Source: M3007 sp965249785
Lineage (GTDB): Bacteria; Bacteroidota; Bacteroidia; Chitinophagales; Saprospiraceae
Assembly: GCA_965249785.1 (NCBI GenBank)
Contig: CBDFMU010000046.1
Coordinates: 26,280 to 90,279, forward strand
Length of the DNA stretch: 64,000 bases
Direction: 5' to 3'
The notes under the pieces are model-generated. The model had not been told where the DNA came from and made no database searches. It saw nothing but the letters and a program-made list of their open reading frames with translations. The position numbers and the translations under genes are program-made. Positions 27,056-37,234 of this stretch are shown here, piece by piece. How positions within the stretch are numbered: position 1 is the first letter of the stretch; the number at the start of each line of letters is the position of its first letter.

Positions 27056-27086
27056 AGGAACATACCTTGCCGCCGAAAAAAAGTCC

Positions 27087-28577
27087 ATGCAAAACACCCT
27101 TACCACCGATCAGCCCGTCGATGTCGTGCTCATTGGCGCGGGCATTATGAGTGCCACGCTGGGCGTTATGCTCCAGCGGCTACAACCAGATTGGCACTTT
27201 CAGGTCTTTGAACGCCTCGACCAAGTCGCCGCCGAAAGCTCGGATGCCTGGAATAATGCTGGCACCGGCCACGCCGCTTACTGCGAACTCAACTACACCT
27301 CCGAAGAAGCAGATGGTAGCGTCAATATTTCCAAAGCCCTGAAAATCAATGAACAATTCGAGTTGTCCAAACAGTTTTGGTCGTTTCTGGTGGAGTCGCG
27401 CGTGTTGCCCAAAACGGCAGATTTTATCAATCCGGTGCCACACCTCAGTTTCGTACAAGGCGACAAAGACGTGGCTTTCCTGAAAAGACGCCACGCCGCA
27501 CTGACCCAGAATCACCTGTTCCGCGCGATGGAATTCAGTGATGATCCGGCAAAATTGCGCGACTGGATGCCGTTGATGATGGACCATCGCGATCCACAGG
27601 AACACATAGCCGCCACGCGCATGGAACACGGTGCCGACGTAAATTTCGGCAGCCTGACCCGCCAACTCTTCCAGTACCTGGACGCGCAGCCCCACACCGA
27701 TATTTACCTGCAACACGAGGTGCAAGATCTGTACCGCGACCCTATTACAGGCCATTGGCACTTGAGTGTATATGACCAAGCGGCGGATGAAAAACGCACT
27801 GTGCTGGCGAAATTCGTCTTCATCGGCGCGGGCGGCGGAGCGTTGGAACTGCTCAACGACGCTCGTATTCCCGAGGGCGATGGGTATGGCGGCTTCCCGG
27901 TAAGCGGTCAATGGCTGCGTTGTACCAACCCCGACATCATCGCGCAGCACCACGCCAAAGTGTATGGCAAAGCCGCCACCGGTACGCCCCCTATGTCGAT
28001 GCCGCACCTGGACACGCGGGTGATCAACGGCAAAAATGAGCTGCTATTTGGTCCATTCGCAGGCTTTTCCAGCAAATTCCTGAAAAAAGGCTCCTATTTC
28101 GACCTCATTCGCTCTATTGATACCGACAATATTATTCCTATGTTGCAGGCGGGCTGGGATAATGTGCCGCTGACGCGCTACCTGATTAGTCAAGTCTTAC
28201 AATCGGACGAAGACCGTATGCATGCCCTGCGGGTGTTTTATCCTTTGGCGAAACAAGAGGACTGGGAACTGGAAATCGCTGGTCAGCGCGTACAAATCAT
28301 CAAAGACGACGAGGCCAAAGGCGGCGTACTGGAATTCGGTACCGAAATCGTCCACGCGGCGGATGGTTCGCTGGCCGCCTTGCTCGGTGCTTCACCGGGT
28401 GCTTCTACGGCGGTGTCTATCATGCTGGATTTGCTGGCGCAATGTTTTCCGGCCTCCATAAATGACTGGCAACCAACGTTAAAGGAGATGATTCCTTCGT
28501 TTGGACATCGGTTGTCGAAGGAGGAAGAACTGTGGCAGGTAGAGCAGGAACGGGTGAGGAGGGTGCTGGGGAGGTAG
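27087..28577 (+). CDS. mqo: Malate:quinone oxidoreductase
   Basis: A 496-residue FAD-dependent enzyme that oxidises malate to oxaloacetate and passes electrons to the quinone pool, replacing or complementing malate dehydrogenase in the TCA cycle. The dinucleotide-binding motif VVLIGAGIMSATLGVML is at ~13-29, and the family signatures SSDAWNNAGTGHAAYCELNYT, FVFIGAGGGALELL and LFGPFAGFSSKFLKKGS are present. It is a peripheral membrane protein on the cytoplasmic face. Length is normal for Mqo. With sucD and sucB it is the third TCA-cycle gene in the window, though not in an operon with them. Confidence 0.95.
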   Translation: MQNTLTTDQPVDVVLIGAGIMSATLGVMLQRLQPDWHFQVFERLDQVAAESSDAWNNAGTGHAAYCELNYTSEEADGSVNISKALKINEQFELSKQFWSFLVESRVLPKTADFINPVPHLSFVQGDKDVAFLKRRHAALTQNHLFRAMEFSDDPAKLRDWMPLMMDHRDPQEHIAATRMEHGADVNFGSLTRQLFQYLDAQPHTDIYLQHEVQDLYRDPITGHWHLSVYDQAADEKRTVLAKFVFIGAGGGALELLNDARIPEGDGYGGFPVSGQWLRCTNPDIIAQHHAKVYGKAATGTPPMSMPHLDTRVINGKNELLFGPFAGFSSKFLKKGSYFDLIRSIDTDNIIPMLQAGWDNVPLTRYLISQVLQSDEDRMHALRVFYPLAKQEDWELEIAGQRVQIIKDDEAKGGVLEFGTEIVHAADGSLAALLGASPGASTAVSIMLDLLAQCFPASINDWQPTLKEMIPSFGHRLSKEEELWQVEQERVRRVLGR

Positions 28578-28677
28578 GGTTGTTTTTATTTTTATAGTTT
28601 CAGCGAACGTTACCACTGCCGACGTGCCGACGCTTAGGAGGCATGATAGGCAGTGGATAGTTAGGGGATTTAAGATT

Positions 28678-29028
28678 CTAAATGCCAAATTTATTTTTTA
28701 GCCATTCTCTTAACGTTGAAATACTATTTAGCTCGACCTGATCCCTATCTAAACGGTCGAGCATTTGTAGTACTTGCATTTTTTCCTTGTCTGTCATCCC
28801 TCCTTTACGAATCTCTGTTTTATCTCGTTTTATCGTACTCTTATATATATGTTTTAATTTAAACTTTTCATCTGTACTAAGATTTACATTGAAATTTTCC
28901 TCAAGGAAAACAAAGTCAATCAGTTGCTCAGATTCGATTTCTAAATCTGCCATTAACTCAACACCAAGCATGGCTTTATTTTTTTCATCATCAAATTTTT
29001 TCAAATATTTTTTCAAATCTTTTCCCAT
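28678..29028 (-). CDS. Small helical protein, last gene of the EAD11-like operon
   Basis: A 116-residue, highly charged (Lys/Glu/Asp-rich) and mostly helical protein that I do not recognise (start MGKDLKKYLKKFDDEKNKAM). It begins 3 bp after the stop of the upstream membrane-protein gene, so the two are surely co-transcribed. Base composition is clearly AT-richer than the flanking mqo gene, suggesting acquisition. No signal peptide or TM segment is seen. It could be a cytoplasmic adaptor, regulator or immunity partner of the operon, but this is inference from position alone. Confidence 0.75.
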   Translation of the reverse strand: MGKDLKKYLKKFDDEKNKAMLGVELMADLEIESEQLIDFVFLEENFNVNLSTDEKFKLKHIYKSTIKRDKTEIRKGGMTDKEKMQVLQMLDRLDRDQVELNSISTLREWLKNKFGI

Positions 29029-29031
29029 GAT

Positions 29032-29562
29032 TCAATTATTTATTGTGAAGGTGAATAAAACAGCTATGCTGACTAGTAAAAACAAAGTAAACACAAGACA
29101 TACCCAGGCATTTTGGATGTTTTTTGCCTTCTTTTGTAATATAACGTGATTATACTCCAAACGACCAATGAGAAAATCGCCCATTTCTTCATAAAAGTCA
29201 TCTTCAGAATCTTTCTTTAGGAAAAAATTTGATTCGGGTGAAAACAAGGTAGTGACTGGATTTACTGGCCAATACACAAAGAACTTTCTCATTTTTATTG
29301 AATTCAAGACAAAATAGGATGCAATTGAAATACCTAATAGTGTAGCGGCTGCTCCGCTAAATATAATAATTTTAAGATATAAATTTTTCCCGTTGAGGTA
29401 ATTTATTGCCAAAGCAATTTTTTCGAATTGAAAAAAGACACCGCCAATAAAAATAGAAATTATTGAAAACAAAAAAGTTGCCTTTTTTTCCAAAGATTCA
29501 TTATGATTCTGAGAAGAATCAAGAAGATATTTTATATACTCATATTTTGCTTTTGAAAACAT
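29032..29562 (-). CDS. Three-TM membrane protein, SLATT/Pycsar-effector-like layout
   Basis: A 176-residue protein with a soluble N-terminal helix (residues 1-25, KAKYEYIKYLLDSSQNHNES), then a KKATFLFSIISIFIGGVFFQ segment (TM1, ~27-46), TM2 (~60-83, IIIFSGAAATLLGISIASYFVL), a soluble middle domain of ~60 residues, and TM3 near the C-terminus (~151-173). The helix plus 'xKAtxL' entry into the first TM pair resembles SLATT/PycTM-type effectors that disrupt membranes in antiphage systems, but no diagnostic motif confirms it. It lies between an EAD11-like gene (96-bp gap) and the small helical gene (3-bp gap). AT-rich. Confidence 0.75.
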   Translation of the reverse strand: MFSKAKYEYIKYLLDSSQNHNESLEKKATFLFSIISIFIGGVFFQFEKIALAINYLNGKNLYLKIIIFSGAAATLLGISIASYFVLNSIKMRKFFVYWPVNPVTTLFSPESNFFLKKDSEDDFYEEMGDFLIGRLEYNHVILQKKAKNIQNAWVCLVFTLFLLVSIAVLFTFTINN

Positions 29563-29658
29563 ATAAAATTTTCATTTAAATGGTTGTCGGTTTATTATGT
29601 GAAACTGTTAATGTTATTTTCAAGTATTAAAATTGAAAATAGACGCTATCTCTTCTTG

Positions 29659-30303
29659 CTAATGAAGTCCATAATTTCTCTCCCCTGTATAATCCTCTTT
29701 TAAAGCAATAGTTTGAAGCATAACATGTCCATCAGTGATTTCACGTATATAATCTTGTAACTCTTGAAGGGTATAAGAGGTTGCAAGTTCAACAATGGTA
29801 TCGGGTAGATAAGGGTGGATAGTTTTGGTTAAGGTATAAAATTTGTATCTTAAAATTCGCCTCAATTCATTAACGTCATGTTCACACTCTGCTCTGAATT
29901 TATATACAAAAAGTTTTCTTTTATTGCTAAATGGAAATGGGAATCGAGTATGCGATGGATATTTATTCTCAACATTAAAATCAAATATATGACTTGGGTT
30001 AAAACTCCAATATTCCTGTGGTAAATATCCTATCCAGTCAATTAACGATGCTGTAATATTATTTTTTTCAATTTGTATCTCTTGATTTGAAAATATACCC
30101 ATGATTTGATTCTGTTTAATATCTCTCATTCTTCTAGATAGCATTAATATGCCTTTGAAAATATCAATGTGTTGATCCGAATCGGCCGTTGACACCATAA
30201 ATTTGACACGATCAAGAGATTCTTCAATGACCTCCTCAATTTTCCCTGCGGCTACTAATTCAATTAGGTATTCTTTTGTTGGAAAATGCGTAGTTCCTTT
30301 CAT
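29659..30303 (-). CDS. Protein with an N-terminal EAD11-like effector-associated domain
   Basis: A 214-residue protein. Residues ~8-95 match the pattern of effector-associated domain 11: a short helix IELVAAGKIEEVIEESL, then the long helical pair ILMLSRRMRDIKQNQIMGIF and NQEIQIEKNNITASLIDWI. EADs are small adaptors that recruit effectors in bacterial conflict systems. The C-terminal ~115 residues (LFVYKFRAECEHDVNELRRI, VMLQTIALKEDYTGERNYGL) are not recognised and may be a separate sensor or effector domain. It is first in a three-gene minus-strand operon. The EAD11 assignment rests on pattern memory. Confidence 0.75.
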   Translation of the reverse strand: MKGTTHFPTKEYLIELVAAGKIEEVIEESLDRVKFMVSTADSDQHIDIFKGILMLSRRMRDIKQNQIMGIFSNQEIQIEKNNITASLIDWIGYLPQEYWSFNPSHIFDFNVENKYPSHTRFPFPFSNKRKLFVYKFRAECEHDVNELRRILRYKFYTLTKTIHPYLPDTIVELATSYTLQELQDYIREITDGHVMLQTIALKEDYTGERNYGLH

Positions 30304-30415
30304 GTGTTTAAAGCATTTGCAATATTATTTTTTTGCGTTCTCTCCCCTAACTACTGTTTCCCGCACTTCCCCCTATATCCCCAATTGCGTGAAAATCCGC
30401 TTTGCGCCCTTCCAA

Positions 30416-30524
30416 TTGCGGCCATGCAACCAAATTCAGTTGCATGGCCGCAACCGGAAAGGCGTGCGTCTATGCTCCAAAACACCGATGCGGATACCCG
30501 GCCAACCGACCAGGTATCCGCATC
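30416..30524. repeat. Two perfect palindromes in tandem
   Basis: The first is a 15-bp perfect stem, TTGCGGCCATGCAAC (30416-30430) with GTTGCATGGCCGCAA (30439-30453), loop of 8. The second is a 12-bp perfect stem, GATGCGGATACC (30487-30498) with GGTATCCGCATC (30513-30524), loop of 14. Neither is followed by a T-run. They dominate the 523-bp gap (30304-30826) between the EAD11-like operon and the glucosidase gene; the rest of the gap shows no gene I can support. Confidence 0.7.
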
Positions 30525-30826
30525 AGCGGCAAAAACAGCAGAGAGCACTTGGAACACGTGGGGCATGTTTCGTTCATTTTGAGGCGGCAATGTACGCAAC
30601 AGGATCAAATTTTTAAATCATTCAAAGGAAATTTTGTAAATGTTAAACCGCGTCCAAAAACAGCCTCTTGAAAGTAGAATATTGGGTTTTGCCCCTGCCA
30701 CTAATTGGCAGATGAGGTGGAATGAGGTTGCCCCCCAACTATTTTTCATCTTGTTACCTGCGTAACACCTTGCCCGGAAAGCATCCCCGACTTTTGTGGC
30801 ATCAAATCTACAAACCAGCCACTATC

Positions 30827-33565
30827 ATGGAAAATAAAGAGCGCGGTCAAAAACCCGCCACCAAAACCGGCAAGCATATCGGTACAACTGCATCCCCTAA
30901 AAAAGAAGGCATTTCCCAGTCCAACCCGGAACATCTCCGTTTGCAGGAACACTATTCGGGAGCAAAGAACTGGCTGCGCTGGGGGCCCTATCTCTCTGAG
31001 CGTCAATGGGGTACGGTGCGGGAAGATTATTCTGAGGGTGGCACTGCCTGGGACTCGTTTCCACACGACCATGCCCGCTCCCGGGTGTATCGCTGGGGCG
31101 AGGACGGCATTGCCGGCATCTCCGACGAGTGGCAACGGCTGTGTTTTTCAGTCGCCCTTTGGAATGGGAAGGATCCTATCCTGAAAGAGCGCCTGTTTGG
31201 GCTCACGGGCAGCGAAGGCAATCATGGAGAAGACGTAAAAGAATTGTATTACTACCTCGACAGCACTCCGACGCACTCGTACATGAAACATTTGTACAAA
31301 TACCCGCAGGGAGAATTTCCATATTCGCTGATTTGCTGCAGGAAAACAAGGGACGCGGGCATGATCAGGCCGAATACGAATTGCTGGAAACGGGCATTTT
31401 TGCTGAAAACCGTTATTGGGATGTCGTTACCGAATACGCCAAGGCTGATGGCGATGATCTTCTGATCAAAATCACGGCACATAATCGCGGGCCGGAGCGG
31501 GCCGATCTTTGGCTGTTGCCCACGCTTTGGTTTCGCAATTTATGGTCGTTTGGATTGATGAACGAAAAGCCGGGGATTCGCCTGTCGTCCGACGACGACA
31601 GTCTGGTTACCCTCTCCCACGAAAAAATGGGCGACTACCATTTTTATTTCCAAAAGCCGGAGCGACTGCTTTTTACCGAAAATGAAAACAATACCGCTCG
31701 GCTTTGGGGTCAACCCAATGCAACGCCTTTTGTGAAAGATGCCTTCCACAATGCCTTGATAAACAATGATTTTGACCTTTTATCTGGCAAAACAGAAGGG
31801 ACGAAGTTTTCGCCCATGTATCAAGTTTCCATAGAAAGCGGCGGCAATATGGAATTCCAATTCCGGCTTTCGAAACAGGCGCTTTCGACACCTTTTGGGA
31901 AGGGATTTGAGCAGATTTTTGCCGAGCGCAAGCAGGAGGCAGATCATTTTTATGCCCATATTGCCCCAAAAGAAGGCAACAATGCCCTCAGCTGCCGACA
32001 CCCAAAATATTCAGCGTCAGGCATTCGCCGGGATGTTGTGGTCGAAACAATATTTCAATATTGATGTGCCGCGATGGCTCGATGGAGACCCCGGACAAAT
32101 CCCGCCGCCAGCCAGCCGCAAAACCGGGCGCAACGCTCATTGGCGCACCCTCAACAACGAAGACATTATTTCCATGCCCGACAAGTGGGAATACCCTTGG
32201 TACGCTGCCTGGGATCTGGCGTTTCACTGTGTGCCGCTGGCCAAAGTGGATGCGGAATTTGCCAAAAACCAGTTGATTCTATTCCTGCGGGAATGGTATA
32301 TGCACCCGAATGGGCAATTGCCGGCCTATGAGTGGGCATTTAGCGATGTCAATCCTCCCGTTCATGCCTGGTCTTGTTTACAGGTTTTCAAAATTGATCA
32401 AGAGCAAACCGGGCGACCCGACGTGGATTTTCTGAAAAAAGTCTTCCAAAAATTGCTCATCAACTTTACCTGGTGGGTGAATAGAAAAGACCACAAAGGC
32501 AATAATGTATTTGAAGGCGGCTTTCTCGGTCTCGACAACATTGGGGTATTCGACCGCTCCAATCAAATCCCCGGTGGAGGCTACCTTGAACAAGCCGATG
32601 GCACGGCCTGGATGGGCATGTACTGCTTGAATATGCTCGAAATGGCCCTCGAAATCGCCCAGTATGACTCGACTTTTGAGGATGTGACCACCAAATTTTT
32701 TGAACATTTCACCTATATCGCAGAAAGCCTGAACCGAATGGGACACGACTGGACGGGGGCTTGGGATGAGCAGGAAGGTTTTTTCTACGACATTCTGGCC
32801 CTGCCTAACGGGGAATATATCCCGATGAAAGTAAGATCGCTGGTAGGTCTGAGTACGCTATTCGCTGCTTATGTGCTTCCAAAAGCGAAACTGGAAAAAT
32901 TGCCCGATTTCACCCGCCGACTGCGCTGGTTTCAGCAATACAGAGAAGACAAAGGCGATTATCTGGTGATGGATGAAGACCCTTTAAGCGGTGATATATT
33001 ATTGTCGCTCATTCCTCAGGCGCGTTTGGGCCGATTGCTCCATGCCATGCTGGACGAACAAGAATTTTTATCTCCCGGCGGCATTCGCTCGCTTTCCAAA
33101 ATACACGAACACGGTTATTCGGTGCAAATCGCCGGACAGGATTTTGGCCTGCGCTACGAGCCGGGGGAAAGCAGCACGGGTTTGTTTGGCGGCAATTCCA
33201 ACTGGCGTGGCCCGGTGTGGATGCCGATGAATTATCTGCTGATCCGGGCTTTGCGAACGTATGGCGAGTTTTATGGCCATGACTATAAGACGGCCTTCCC
33301 TACCGGCTCAGACAACCTGTTGTGTCTTTCGGAAGTGGCCGATGCCTTGTCGAAGCGTCTGATCTCGATTTTTGAAAAGGACGAAAATAGCCAACGACCC
33401 GTGAACGGCCATGATCGGACCTATGCGGAAAACCCCCATTTTCAGGATTTGGTGCTTTTTTATGAGTATTTCCACGGCGACACCGCAACGGGGGTAGGAG
33501 CCAGTCACCAAACGGGCTGGACAGGGGTGGTAGCGAGTCTCATTAGCGAAGTGAATGCTATATAA
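30827..33565 (+). pseudogene. GH63-like (MGH1-type) glucosidase, two frameshifts
   Basis: A ~910-codon gene traceable through three frames. It starts at ATG 30827 (MENKERGQ). Frame one gives YSGAKNWLRWGPYLSERQWG and LYKYPQGEFPYS; a one-base change near 31325 moves to DLLQENKGRGHDQAEYELLE; a second near 31990 moves to DTQNIQRQAFAGMLWSKQYF, DKWEYPWYAAWDLAFHCVPL and the C-terminal GVGASHQTGWTGVVA. These are the conserved blocks of the MGH1-type/GH63 glucosidase family, which releases glucose from alpha-glucans. Each break needs only one base, so assembly error is possible. If real, the enzyme is lost. It leads a plus-strand cluster reaching ~41.3 kb. Confidence 0.85.
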
Positions 33566-33578
33566 AACAAATAAAACC

Positions 33579-35595
33579 ATGTTGACGTACAAAAATACTA
33601 CCCCGGACTTCCAAGAACTGGCCTCCAAGGAATGGCTCGCGACCAATGGCATTGGCGGTTATGCTTCTTCCTCCGTGGTCGGGGCCAACACCAGACGCTA
33701 TCATGGCCTGTTGGTGGCATCGCTCAACCCGCCAACCCAGCGCACGGTGATGGTGTCGAAAATCGAAGAGTGCATCGTTTTCAACCGGGATTCCGCTTTT
33801 GCACTTTCGAGCAACCAATACCCGGGCGTAGTACACCCCGAAGGGTTTCAATACTTCAAGTTTTTTGAACGGAAGCCCCTCCCGCGCATGAAATTTGAAG
33901 CGCATGGCTGCCATTTATTAAAAACCGTATTTATGGTGCAGGGCTCCAACACGACGGTGGTGGAGTACGAAAACACGGGCGACACGACTTTTAAACTGGC
34001 CCTGACTCCGCTTTTTGTCCATCGCGATTACCATTCGCTTTCCAAGGAAAATGCCTTTGAGGATTACTGGATTACGCAGAAAAATGGTTGTTATGCGCTG
34101 TATGCCTATTACGGTGCCACCCCGCTTTACTTCAATTTCAGTGCGGGTGAGTTCGTGGATAACCGGCAATGGTTCAAGAATTTCGAATACGAACGGGAGC
34201 AAGAGCGCGGTCTGGATTTCCGCGAGGATAGTTTTTCGGTGGCCAATATTAACGTGGTGCTGAAACCCGGCGCAAAAGTACACCTGGTTTTTTCTATGGA
34301 AGAAGGTATGGCCAAGGCTGACCCGGAAACATTGAAAACCAATGAGTTGCGCCGTCTGGAAAACAGCGTCCCCAAAGATTTTGACGACCCTTTCTTGAAA
34401 GATTTGATGCTGGCAGGGGAGCAATTTATCGTGCGGCGCAACAGCACAGAAGGCTATTCCCTGCTGGCCGGTTACCATTGGTTTACCGATTGGGGGCGCG
34501 ATACGATGATTGCCATGCGCGGCCTCACTATTGCCACCGGGAAGCAAGAAATTTCCAGGTCTATTCTCGAAACTTTTCTCCGTTCTGTGGATAAAGGAAT
34601 GCTGCCCAATCGGTTTCCAGATCGCAACGAAGCCGTGGAATACAATACTATTGATGCGACGCTCTGGCTCTTTGTGGCCTTGTACGAATACCATCAGAAA
34701 TTTCAGGACCTAGATTTTGTAGCGGAGCATTTGGGCACCCTCACCGAAATTTTAGACCAGCATATTGCCGGCACACGCTACAATATTCAGGCGACACCCG
34801 AAGGTTTTCTCGCCGGAGGAGAGGGTCTGGCGCAACTTACCTGGATGGATGCCCGGGTAGGCGATTTTGTGGTCACGCCCCGTCATGGCTGTGCGGTAGA
34901 GATACAAGGCTTGTGGTTCAATGCGTTGCGCATATATCAGTATTTTGCAGGTGCCCTAAATATGCCTTACGAAAAATACCAGTTTATAGGCGACACCTTA
35001 CTGGCCAATTTCAAAAACCAATTTGTCCGCTCGAATGGTGCTTTGAACGATGTGATTGTGCCAAACGATGCCGGTTATGCGACAGACAGTACGTTGCGCC
35101 CCAACCAAATTTATATTGTAAGTCTGCCATTTTCACTGCTTGACCAGGAGGCTGAAAAACGGGTCGTGGAAGTTGTTCAGGAGCATTTACTGACCGGCTT
35201 TGGACTTGCGCACACTTTCACCGGAACACCCGGATTTCAAACCAACCTACGGCGGCAATTCCTGGGAACGCGACACCGCATATCATCAGGGGACCGTGTG
35301 GCCTTTCCTGCTCAGTGAGTATGCCACCGCTTTTTTAAAGGTAAATGACTGGTCTGAAAAGGCTCAAAAAGAGGTAAAAACACTGCTCGAACCTCTGAAA
35401 AACCATTTCTATCAGGATGGTTGTATTCTGGGCATTTCTGAAATTTTTGATGGGAAATTGCCCCGCGCAGGAAAAGGCACTGTGCAGCAGGCCTGGTCGG
35501 TAGGGGCAGTATTGAAGATTTTGCTAGACTTGAAAAAGCGTCCAAAAAAGGTCGCCGCCATTCCATCATCCCATTTGCTGAAATCAAGCCAATAA
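33579..35595 (+). pseudogene. Amylo-alpha-1,6-glucosidase (glycogen debranching), one frameshift
   Basis: A ~672-codon gene starting at ATG 33579, 13 bp after the glucosidase stop. The N-terminal half has the debranching-enzyme lead domain (KEWLATNGIGGYASSSVVGA, NTRRYHGLLVA); the catalytic (alpha/alpha)6 barrel includes YHWFTDWGRDTMIAMRGL, RFPDRNEAVEYNTIDATLW and LTWMDARVGDFVVTPRHGC. Near 35205 the frame changes: LLTGFGL must join TLSPEHPDFKPTYGGNSWER and AYHQGTVWPFLL in another frame, the normal C-terminal end. One indel separates the two parts, so the enzyme either lacks its last ~125 residues or the break is a sequencing error. It would hydrolyse alpha-1,6 branches of glycogen. Confidence 0.85.
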
Positions 35596-35623
35596 TTTTT
35601 TAAAACACTTATCATTCAAAACC

Positions 35624-36172
35624 ATGAAATTAACACTTTTCAGCCTACTTACAGTAGCCATTATTACGATTCAATACCCCGCGAACACCACACCATCCGT
35701 GCCTGAAACAATGTATCCAAACTCAGCCTTGACACCTCCTGTGCCAATGAGCAGGGAGCAACGTATCAAGCATTTTCGCCTCGACAAAAACCATGTGGCC
35801 ATAGATGGCTACGACCCGGTATCTTATTTCAAAAGCAGTGGGCCACAAAAAGGCAGTGCTGGCCTGGCTTACGACTTTGATGGGGTGATCTACTGGTTTG
35901 CCAATGCGAAGAACCTGACGGAATTCAAAACCAACCCGGCTCAGTTCGAACCGGTTTGGGGCGGTTGGTGTGGCTATGCCATGGCGGTTCGCGGTGAAGA
36001 AGTGGAGATCAATCCGGTTTGCTATAAAATCGTAAATGGCCGCAACGTCTTGTTCTTCAAGACCTTTTATGCCAACGCTTTGACAAACTGGGAAAAAGAA
36101 ATTAAAAAGACCCCGGAGAAAGGCTTGATGGTAAAAGGCGATAATTTTTGGGGGGAAACGCTCTCAAAATAA
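35624..36172 (+). CDS. Secreted YHS-domain protein
   Basis: A 182-residue exported protein with a signal peptide (MKLTLFSLLTVAIITIQYPA). The YHS-like core spans ~55-125: VAIDGYDPVSYFKSSGPQKG, DGVIYWFANAKNLTEFKTNP, and FEPVWGGWCGYAMAVRG, matching the family pattern Y-D-P-V-a-Y with F-x-x-x-P-x-x-[YF]-x-P-x-[YW]-G-G-x-C. YHS-domain proteins are often metal-associated; the function here is unknown. A second segment (YKIVNGRNVLFF) resembles the usual YHS C-terminal extension. It is 28 bp downstream of the debranching gene and likely co-transcribed. Confidence 0.85.
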   Translation: MKLTLFSLLTVAIITIQYPANTTPSVPETMYPNSALTPPVPMSREQRIKHFRLDKNHVAIDGYDPVSYFKSSGPQKGSAGLAYDFDGVIYWFANAKNLTEFKTNPAQFEPVWGGWCGYAMAVRGEEVEINPVCYKIVNGRNVLFFKTFYANALTNWEKEIKKTPEKGLMVKGDNFWGETLSK

Positions 36173-36253
36173 GATCATGTTACACCTTTGAGTCGACAGA
36201 AATCAAGGCGTGATATCACTGCATTCTTTGTTTATATACAAACAAATCAATTC

Positions 36254-36953
36254 ATGAAATCCATTATCGTCACCGGCGCAGCCGGAAATCTGGGCCAAGC
36301 AGTCGTCAAACGATTTGCCAGGGATGGCCACAAAGTATATGCCGTGCTAGGCCTCGGCGAAAACTCCCGGATGTTTAGCCAAAGCCCTCTGGCCGCCCAG
36401 ATCCATACTCAATTTCTAAATTTGACCGACGAAACGCTTTCCGAAGGGTATGTGAAAAACATTATAGCCTTAGACCCGGACTGTTGAAACGGCCATTTGT
36501 ATCGTGGGCGGGTGGCAACCTGGCAGCATTTCGGAAACGACCGGATACGAATTGGACAAAATGATCAAGTTGAATTTCACTACCGCTTTCAATATTGTTC
36601 GACCTCTTTTGGAGTACTTTGAACGCAAGGGCCGGGGGCAGTTTGTCTTTATTGGTGCCCGGCCGGCCATCAATCCCGCAGAAGCCAAAAGCCACGTAGG
36701 TTACGCCTTGGCGAAATCAATGTTGTTCCGATTGGCAGAGATCATCAATGATCAGGGTAAATTCAAAGACATCCGCGCGAGCGTGATCATCCCTTCCCTG
36801 CTCGACACGCCCCAAAACCGCAATGCCTTCCCGGATTCTCCTGTGGAGGAATGGGTCACCCCGGAGGTGGCCGCCGACACGATCGCTTTTCTGCTCAGCG
36901 ACACCGGCGAGAATATCAGGGAGACGGTGGTTAAATTATACAATCAAGCGTAA
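36254..36953 (+). pseudogene. SDR-family oxidoreductase, one frameshift
   Basis: A ~233-codon SDR starting at ATG 36254 (MKSIIVTGAAGNLGQAVVKR, the TGxxGxxG loop). The frame ends at a TGA at 36485-36487 after IIALDPDC, but in the next frame TVETAICIVGGWQPGSIS continues into NFTTAFNIVRPLLEYF, FVFIGARPAINPAEAKSHVG and YALAKSMLF (YxxxK). One indel near 36480 therefore splits an otherwise complete reductase. It is the fourth gene in the plus-strand cluster and the third in a row (excluding the YHS gene) with a frame break. Confidence 0.82.
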
Positions 36954-37017
36954 ATACAATTGGTATTTTTGGGGGAAAATTCTGGCGAAAACAGTGGAAC
37001 GTTAAGGCCAAATATCT

Positions 37018-37233
37018 ATGGAAGTGGTTAAATTTCTGGTAAATGCATTTTACCTCTACTTTGTGGTAGGGGGCGTATTTGCAGTCTTGTTCTTGTGGCG
37101 CGGTGCCGCAGTGCTGGACGAATCGGCGAAAGGAATTTCCTGGAAAACCCGCCTGCTATTGTTCCCCGGCAGTGCCGCCTTGTGGCCGATTTTGTGGCGA
37201 AAATGGCGTAAACTTCTGCAAAAAAAGGCCTGA
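37018..37233 (+). CDS. Small two-TM membrane protein
   Basis: A 71-residue protein with two hydrophobic helices (VVKFLVNAFYLYFVVGGVFA, and LLLFPGSAALWPILW) and a basic C-terminus (RKWRKLLQKKA). I do not recognise a named family. Its stop codon is immediately followed by the next start (ATG at 37235), so translation is coupled. Neighbours suggest a role as a small subunit or assembly factor for the ferric-reductase/Rieske membrane protein downstream (inference). Confidence 0.75.
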   Translation: MEVVKFLVNAFYLYFVVGGVFAVLFLWRGAAVLDESAKGISWKTRLLLFPGSAALWPILWRKWRKLLQKKA

Positions 37234-37234
37234 A

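Noticed and set aside
30286..30582. A 98-residue plus-strand gene in the palindrome region
   Set aside because: It overlaps the start of the EAD11-like gene antisense and reads through two perfect palindromes; no domain is recognisable.
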